From NCBI GenBank assembly GCA_947044405.1, contig CAMRHE010000018.1, forward strand, positions 4,774,001 to 4,838,000: 64,000 bases of DNA, read 5' to 3'. The DNA is from Leptodactylus fallax. Lineage: Eukaryota; Chordata; Amphibia; Anura; Leptodactylidae. Numbering within the stretch: position 1 is the stretch's first letter; each line of letters begins with the position of its first letter. The notes under the pieces were generated by a model. That model was not told the DNA's origin and made no database searches. It saw nothing but the letters and a program-made list of their open reading frames with translations. This document shows, one piece after another, positions 58,177-64,000 of the stretch. Position numbers and translations under genes: made by a program.

Positions 58177-59819
58177 CCGTCATATGAAAAAGTTTGGGCA
58201 CCCCTATTAATCTTAATCATTTTTAGTTCTAAATATTTGGGTGTTTGCAACAGCCATTTCAATTTGATATATCTAATAACTGATGGACACAGTAATATTT
58301 CAGGATTGAAATGAGGTTTATTGTACTAACAGAAAATGTGCAATATGCATTAAACCAAAATTTGACCGGTGCAAAAGTATGGGCACCTCAACAGAAAAGT
58401 GACATTAATATTTAGTAGATCCTCCTTTTGCAAAAATAACAGCCTCTAGTCGCTTCCTGTAGCTTTTAATCAGTTCCTGGATCCTGGATGAAGGTATTTT
58501 TGACCATTCCTCTTTACAAAACAATTCCAGTTCAGTTAAGTTTGATGGACGCCGAGCATGGACAGCCCGCTTCAAATTATCCCACAGATGTTCAATGATA
58601 TTCAGGTCTGGGGACTGGGATGGCCATTCCAGAACATTGTAATTGTTCCTCTGCATGAATGCCTGAGTAGATTTGGAGCTGTGTTTTGGATCATTGTCTT
58701 GCTGAAATATCCATCCCCGGCGTAACTTCAAATTCATCAGTGATTCTTGTACATTATTCTCAAGAATCTGCTGATACTGAGTTGAATCCATGCGACCCTC
58801 AACTTTAACAAGATTCCCGATGCCGGCATTGGCCACACAACCCCAAAGCATGATGGAACCTCCACCAAATTTTACAGTGGGTAGCAAGTGTTTTTCTTGG
58901 AATGCTGTGTTTTTTTGACGCCATGCATAACGCCTTTTTGTATGACCAAACAACTCAATCTTTTTTTTCATCAGTCCACAGGACCTTCTTCCAAAATGAA
59001 GCTGGCTTGTCCAAATGTGCTTTTGCATACCTCAGGCGACTCTGTTTGTGGCGTGCTTTCAGAAACGGCTTCTTTCGCATCACTCTCCCATACAGCTTCT
59101 CCTTGTGCAAAGTGTGCTGTTTTGTTGACCGATGCACAGTGACACCATCTGCAGCAAGATGATGCTGCAGCTCTTTGGAGGTGGTCTGTGGATTGTCCTT
59201 GACTGTTCTCACCATTCTTCTTCTCTGCCTTTCTGATATTTTTCTTGGCCTGCCACTTCTGGGCTTAACAAGAACTGTCCCTGTGGTTTTCCATTTCCTT
59301 ACTATGTTCCTCACAGTGGAAACTGACAGGTTAAATCTCTGAGACAACTTTTTGTATCCTTCCCCTGAACAACTATGTTGAACAATCTTTGTTTTCAGAT
59401 CATTTGAGAGTTGTTTTGAGGAGCCCATGATGCCACTCTTCAGAGGAGATTCAAATAGGAGAACAACTTGCAATTGGCCACCTTAAATACCTTTTCTCAT
59501 GATTGGATACACCTGGCTATGAAGTTCAAAGCTCAGTGAGGTTACAAAACCAATTTTGTGCTTCAGTAAGTCAGTAAAAAGTAGTTAGGAGTATTCAAAT
59601 CAATAAAATGATAAGGGTTGATTGCACCGGTCAAATTTTGGTTTAATGCATATTGCACATTTTCTGTTAGTACAATAAACCTCATTTCAATCCTGAAATA
59701 TTACTGTGTCCATCAGTTATTAGATATATCAAATTGAAATGGCTGTTGCAAACACCCAAATATTTAGAACTAAAAATGATTAAGATTAATAGGGGTGCCC
59801 AAACTTTTTCATATGACTG
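58177..59819 (-). mobile_element. Tc1-like element, cagtcatatgaaaaag family, copy F
   Basis: Flanked by TA (58175-58176; 59820-59821). Reverse orientation, 1643 bases. The left end has a single change (ccgtcatatg). A short deletion lies near 59618 in the inner part of the right terminal repeat. Confidence 0.93.
58405..59428 (-). pseudogene. Tc1 transposase, DD34E type, one frameshift (copy F)
   Basis: From MGSSKQLSND (start at 59428) the frame runs through both helix-turn-helix domains and the GRPRKIS hook to KPASFWKKVLWTDE. There a lengthened T run near 58963-58970 shifts the frame and alters the residues after the first catalytic aspartate. The other frame carries [36 protein letters not shown] and SPDLNIIEHLWDNLKRAVHA and the normal C-terminus (EAVIFAKGGSTKY). 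All three catalytic residues are still encoded. Apart from this lesion the gene is nearly complete. Confidence 0.9.
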
Positions 59820-61059
59820 TAAGTAAGCATAATAAATAATAATAATAATAATAATTTATAAAGGGGGCTATTAGTGATAATGGGGACTATTATTTATAAG
59901 GGTAACTATTATTTATGAGAGGGCTATTATTAATAATGGAGCAGTATTATTTTTACGGGGTGACTGTTACAGATAAGGGGGATTATTACTGATACAGGGC
60001 ACTATTTATCATTTATAAGGGCGCTATTACTGATAAAGGTGTAATATTATTTATAAGCAGGGACTATTATTTATAAGGAGGTGCTATAATTACTGATGAC
60101 TGGGTGCAAAAATCTATTAAGTGATACAAAGGTGCTCATTTGAATTGTGTGTGGTAAAATGTGGCTTGTTATTACTTCTTTGTTGGCAGAAAGGAGGCTT
60201 TATTATAGGAGCTGCCACTGGAAGACGATGGTGTTGTTTGCATATCAGCATTTGGGGCCCCGCTTTTAATTTTGTCCAGGGCCCCACTTTGTCTAAAACC
60301 GGCCCTGGGGCTATGGCGCCTGTATATATAACACGCTGTCTGTTTATAGTGACCGTGTGATGTAATTCCAGCCTTGTCACATAGACGTGTATAGGACGAG
60401 GCTGTAGTTACATTACATGGCCGCTATGAAAAGAATGACACTATGTAAACAGAGAAGGGGTCACGGCGCTTACACAGGTACCATGGTTCATTCAAACAGC
60501 TGATCCTGGGGGTCCAGGGTATTAAAACCCCAATAATTTTTTTTTCCCCTTTTTTTTCCTTTTTAATTAGGAAACATCTGGGGCATTATTAATAAGGGGA
60601 ACTATTTAAAGGGATGCACAGGGAAGTTATTAACTTAAAGATACACTTGGGGGTATTAGTCATTATGGGGGGGTTATATTATATATTTTATAATTGGGGT
60701 AGCAGCAGGATGGGGGCTTTGTGCAGGTGAGGACAATGTGGGTCAGGCTGGAAAAGTGAGGAGCCAAAGATGTCTGTGTTGCAAACTTTACAGAGACTGG
60801 AATTAGTGGTCATGGCCGTCCAGATGAAAGAGATGGGAAATGTGAAGGATTAGTCAGAGACGTCACCGGTAAGTCACTAAATGCTACTGCCCTGTATTCA
60901 CCTAAATCGTCTGCAGAGCCCTGTGTAGAGCCGCTATATACCACTATACACTCACCGTATACTCATAGTATCGGTATACGAACAAGTCCAAGTTGGGGGC
61001 CCACTTGGACATGTTCGCCCCCCTTGTGCTGAACCCCTAGCTATGCCCCTGCTTCCACC

Positions 61060-61517
61060 TGAGGAACATTACAAAAATGAAACACCTTATTCCAACAGAA
61101 GATCTATGCACACTAGTATATGCTTTCATAACTTCATGTCTGGACTACTGTAAAGTCCTATACACAGGACTTTTAAGCAAACAAATACATTGCTTTTAGC
61201 TAGTCCAAAATGATGTAGCGTGGTTAATAACCAAAAATCCCTGACATGCTCCTATAACACCAGTCTTAAGCTCATTAAAGTGGCTGCCTGTAAATTGGAG
61301 AATAACTTTTACAGTTTTCTTGATGATCTTTAAATCCATAGGCACCTTAGACCCAAACTACTTAGAAGAACTTCTGAAGCTCCAAACTCCTTTCCACCCA
61401 CTTCTGCCAACAGCAGTCACAAATAAACTGTTCATCCCCAGGATCCACCTTAAATGATTTAGAGCCAGAGCTTTCTACCATGCATCGCCCACTCTCTGGA
61501 ACTCACTACCTGGACTA
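61060..61517 (+). pseudogene. L2 reverse transcriptase, C-terminal remnant
   Basis: Resumes with LRNITKMKHLIPTEDLCTLV, YAFITSCLDYCKVLYTGLLS (the SxLDYCN-like motif of L2 thumb regions), VLSSLKWLPVNWRITFTVFL and LDPNYLEELLKLQTP. It ends FYHASPTLWNSLPGL, where the Penelope-derived piece intrudes. After 61864 the frame continues IREILSLQ. Contains at least two stops (near 61200 and 61455). Confidence 0.8.
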
Positions 61518-61849
61518 GTGGGAAATGGGGTGCAGGGAGGTACTCGACTCCGAAAGACTCAAAATAAATTTGGGTGTACGATCACTAGGGAATTGACCTA
61601 CTCCCGAGTGCAAACCATGTAAAAAAATGTGACGGCACTCTGTTTTTTTTTTCTCTGCAAAAAGTGTTTATTCACAACGTTAACGTTGTCCCTTCATCAG
61701 GCATACCACCATATGACATCACCTGACTAGTCTACCTGTCTCTGGACCAATGCCTGATGAAGGGACAAGTTCCCGAAACGTAAATGTTGTAAATAAACAC
61801 ATGAATAAACCCTTTTTGCAGAGAAAAAAAACGGAGTGACATCACATTT
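61518..61849. mobile_element. Penelope-derived insertion: two terminal-repeat pieces head to head
   Basis: A 332-base insertion in the L2, bounded by a 14-base direct repeat CACTACCTGGACTA (61504-61517; 61850-61863). Its halves are inverted relative to each other: ctctgcaaaaagtgtttatt and ccttcatcaggcat on the left return as atgcctgatgaaggg and ccctttttgcagag on the right. The left arm is the longer. Confidence 0.8.
61751..61791 (+). ncRNA. Hammerhead ribozyme motif with complete core
   Basis: CTGATGA (61754-61760), an extra A, stem II GGGA/TCCC with loop CAAGT (61762-61774), GAAA (61775-61778), stem III ACG/TGT with loop TAAA (61778-61787), cleavage base T (61788), and a short stem I (TGC 61751-61753 with GTA 61789-61791). 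All conserved core bases are there. Stems I and III are only three pairs, as in the small hammerheads of Penelope-like elements. Confidence 0.6.
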
Positions 61850-61885
61850 CACTACCTGGACTAATCCGTGAGATCTTATCCCTCC

Positions 61886-62140
61886 AGAGTGGTGGTGGTG
61901 GTGACGGTTATGGATGGTCACCAGGAGGAAGGAGAACTTTTCACCACTGACTGTTCTAGCAGGTAGAATTAAGTAGGAAGAAGGAGATCCAGAAGGTGAG
62001 GACTGAAAAATGCAGACCCCCGATTATACATATGTCCCCCCTGATGGGTGTGACCCTAAATCCGGTCTTTGTCACCTCTGAAGTAAGTATTTTCTGTGAT
62101 AAGGGAAGAGGGTAAGAAGGGTGCATTATGGGTCTGTGCC
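61886..62140. other. No recognised content
   Basis: Beyond the end of recognisable L2 coding sequence. Nothing clear seen. Confidence 0.3.
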
Positions 62141-62415
62141 TAAGGCTAAGTTCACACAATGAGCTTTTGTTGCAGAGTTCTATGCTGAAATCACATGTAG
62201 TCTGCTCTCAATCTGTCTGTCAAAAGTACGGACAAATGGACCACAAAAATAGTAGACACCAATGAAACCCAAAAGACACTCTTTGTTATAATGGGGAACG
62301 TACGGTATGGGAAAGTATAGTCCTGCTTTCAGGACTTTTCTCTCCACATTTTTTAAGCAGGTTCAGGGACAAAAACCCTGAACGGAATACAGGCACAGCG
62401 GTGAACCTAGCCTTA
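62141..62415. repeat. MITE with aaggctaagttcac ends
   Basis: Inverted ends taaggctaagttcac and gtgaacctagccttac. About 275 bases, no coding capacity. Confidence 0.6.
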
Positions 62416-63670
62416 CCCAGGGGTCTCAACTTGCAAAGACACCAAACACTTCTTGTTGCTTAAAATTGGCCTCAGCAATCATTTTATTAACAAATATTTA
62501 CAACGTAAACAATTCAAAACAAGTTAAATTTTAACTTTAAACATCACAAACTTGAGGCTACGAAAAATGATCTGGCGCCAACAATACTATATAAATATCT
62601 GTATAGCCAAGTAAATAACCATTTACCACAAGCTGTAATATCCAGCTCGGTGGCACCACACCTGGCTAACCATAGCTTGGGACTCCACCCTGTGAGAGAC
62701 CCACCATGCGCCAAACCACCTAAAACCATCCTCAGGCTACATTAAAGGAGGGGGAACTTCCACACGATCATTCCCCTCCTTGCCAATTACAACCAACTCC
62801 AAGGACCCCCGCTCGCCCTGGGCAACTATGACTCAGCTTTTCACTAAGTATGACAACGTATTTGACAAGAGACAACCTGAAAAGGGAGGGAGGATGGCAC
62901 TGCTCTCTATGGTGTCTGCCTGACCAACTGTCTTGTCCCACCTGTTGCTGAAGTTAGAAATGTACTCAAGCCACCCCTCCTGGCTCCTGCTTAAAGTGCC
63001 CATAAGCCATTGCTACCTAGCACCTACCTACAAATGCCACTCATGTTGGTCTCCACATATTGGCCTGCAGCCACGGCTCAAGCCATTACTGGATGAATAA
63101 GTAGGGCTTGCATGACTTTTTTGCCTGGTGATTTATGACAGATCTGTGCTATAAGGGTTGCAGATGTGAACCCAGCCTTAGTCCAATTGACATTATGGTT
63201 ATTCTTTGTACTGATCTAAGGCGTATTCACGGCAGTCAGCCTCAGAATTCTGTAACAGATTCTCTAGAAAAAATACAGGATAAAGGCATATCCTTAAGAT
63301 GTACTGTATGACCAATTCGTATAACTGACTGACCTGTTTGACCGATGTGTGTGCAGTATGACTGACCGCTGTGTCACCAGTGAGTTTGATCATCATGTTT
63401 AGTGTGACCCCTGTGTGAATGGCTGCTGTGTGTACATAACTGACAGGAGTGTGACTATTCTATATTTGTGTGTGAATTAGCCGATGTATGCTGCAGCTGG
63501 TAAGTCCACTATCTAGTGCAAATGCGGCTGCAGGTCAGTCGCCAGGTTAGTATGTATGTGGCCACCATGCTAGTAAATCCACTGTCTTGTATAAGTGTTG
63601 CAATCGGTCAGCTCACAGTTTAGCAATCGGGTGGTCAGGGGCGGGAATTGGGCATGGTTATAGGCATGCC
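62416..63670. other. No recognised gene
   Basis: A block near 63300-63480 repeats short phrases (tgactgaccgctgtgtcacc, gtgtgactattc) in a loose tandem. No exon or RNA gene was recognised. Confidence 0.35.
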
Positions 63671-63930
63671 TTGAAGGGGTTGTCCAGTTTCAGATAAATA
63701 TTGAGAGAAAAATGTAATTGTTGGTACAATGAAAAGTTATTCAATTTTCCAATATATTTTCTGTATTAATTCCTCACGGTTTTCTAGATCTCTCTCTAGA
63801 GCTTTCTGTCATTCAGTATGTAGTGCTCTAGAAAACTGTGGGGAATTGGTACAGAAAGTATATTGAAAAATTGTATAACTTTTCATAAAAAGTACAATAA
63901 TGTTTGTCTGAAATTGGACAACCCCTTCAA
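63671..63930. repeat. Palindromic MITE, gaaggggttgtcc family
   Basis: Ends ttgaaggggttgtccagttt and aaattggacaaccccttcaa are inverted. Inner arms match (cacggttttctagatctctc against ctagaaaactgtgggg). Related to the copy at 794-1020. Confidence 0.7.
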
Positions 63931-64000
63931 ACTGGCCATATACATGAAAAATTCATCTGTAGATCATTGGTATATCTATCTTATTTTAATAGCATCTGCT

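Larger units (their letters stand above)
55813..60307. mobile_element. Inner hAT-like element carrying a minisatellite, 4.5 kb
   Basis: Ends cagggccggcgttag (55813) and aaaaccggccctg (to 60307), flanked by a perfect 8-base repeat GGGCTATG (55805-55812; 60308-60315). Inside each end lies a ggccc-rich block (cccagggccccgtcc; ccagggccccactttg). No transposase. It contains the array 56060-57770, AT-rich arrays, a retroposon tail and Tc1 copy F. Confidence 0.88.
55713..60530. repeat. Dispersed MITE split by the inner hAT-like element
   Basis: Left part 55713-55812 (attgatggtctatcctcaga, ccccactgatcagctgtatg) and right part from 60308 (ggcgcctgtatatataacac to ttcaaacagctgatcctggg) are two halves of a frog-type element also seen at 20636-20985. 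The junction carries the GGGCTATG duplication. Confidence 0.6.
53950..61051. mobile_element. Outer hAT-like non-autonomous element, 7.1 kb with nested content
   Basis: Inverted ends cagaggcgtagctag (53950) and ctagctatgcccctg (to 61051) are flanked by a perfect 8-base repeat CTTCCACC (53942-53949; 61052-61059). No transposase is seen. Its own sequence includes CpG-rich DNA (54100-54260) and short G-rich tandem units. Most of its length is later insertions. Confidence 0.85.
52750..61885 (+). mobile_element. L2-type LINE, split by nested insertions
   Basis: L2 coding sequence runs from about 52750 to 53949 and resumes at 61052. It continues to 61517 and again from 61864 to about 61885. The interruptions are the 7.1-kb hAT-like element (53950-61051) and a 332-base Penelope-derived piece (61518-61849), each bounded by direct repeats. 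Confidence 0.82.

Overview
This is vertebrate genomic DNA, most likely from an anuran amphibian. The evidence is intron-bearing sequence, one split protein-coding gene of vertebrate type, and a very dense load of Tc1-like, hAT-like, T2-type (TTAA-flanked), L1, L2 and Penelope-like repeats of the kinds that crowd frog genomes. The frog assignment is inference. No bacterial operon, CRISPR array, tRNA or rRNA was recognised.

The only host gene I can support is PRMT9, a protein arginine methyltransferase. It lies on the minus strand from the start codon at 29743 to the stop at 14957. Twelve coding exons join in frame, every junction having GT/AG signals, and give 839 residues, close to the human length of 845. 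A CCAAT box and a CRE-like site lie upstream, and an AATAAA signal lies 134 bases beyond the stop. The introns hold a 5'-truncated L1 (22554-23937, 16-base duplication), a Tc1 end, a 0.98-kb TTAA-flanked MITE, and microsatellites. No neighbouring gene was recognised on either side.

The left flank (1-14.8 kb) holds a foldback element, a hAT MITE split by a Tc1, a Tc1 fragment joined to a Penelope-like element (YIDD reverse transcriptase plus GIY-YIG endonuclease remnant) with a hammerhead-like motif, a 1.65-kb Tc1, and a 675-base palindromic T2-type MITE.

The right flank (30-64 kb) is almost all transposon. It has four Tc1 elements of one family in different states of decay (one copy lies at 8.9 kb), a Tc1 carrying three other insertions, and a Tc1 with an intact transposase nested inside another Tc1. 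It also has a five-deep stack: an L2 is split by a 7.1-kb hAT-like element, which contains a MITE, which is split by a 4.5-kb hAT-like element carrying a 1.7-kb minisatellite, which is split by another Tc1. The 8-base duplications of both hAT-like elements are perfect. A small Penelope-derived insertion in the same L2 carries a hammerhead ribozyme motif with all core bases present.
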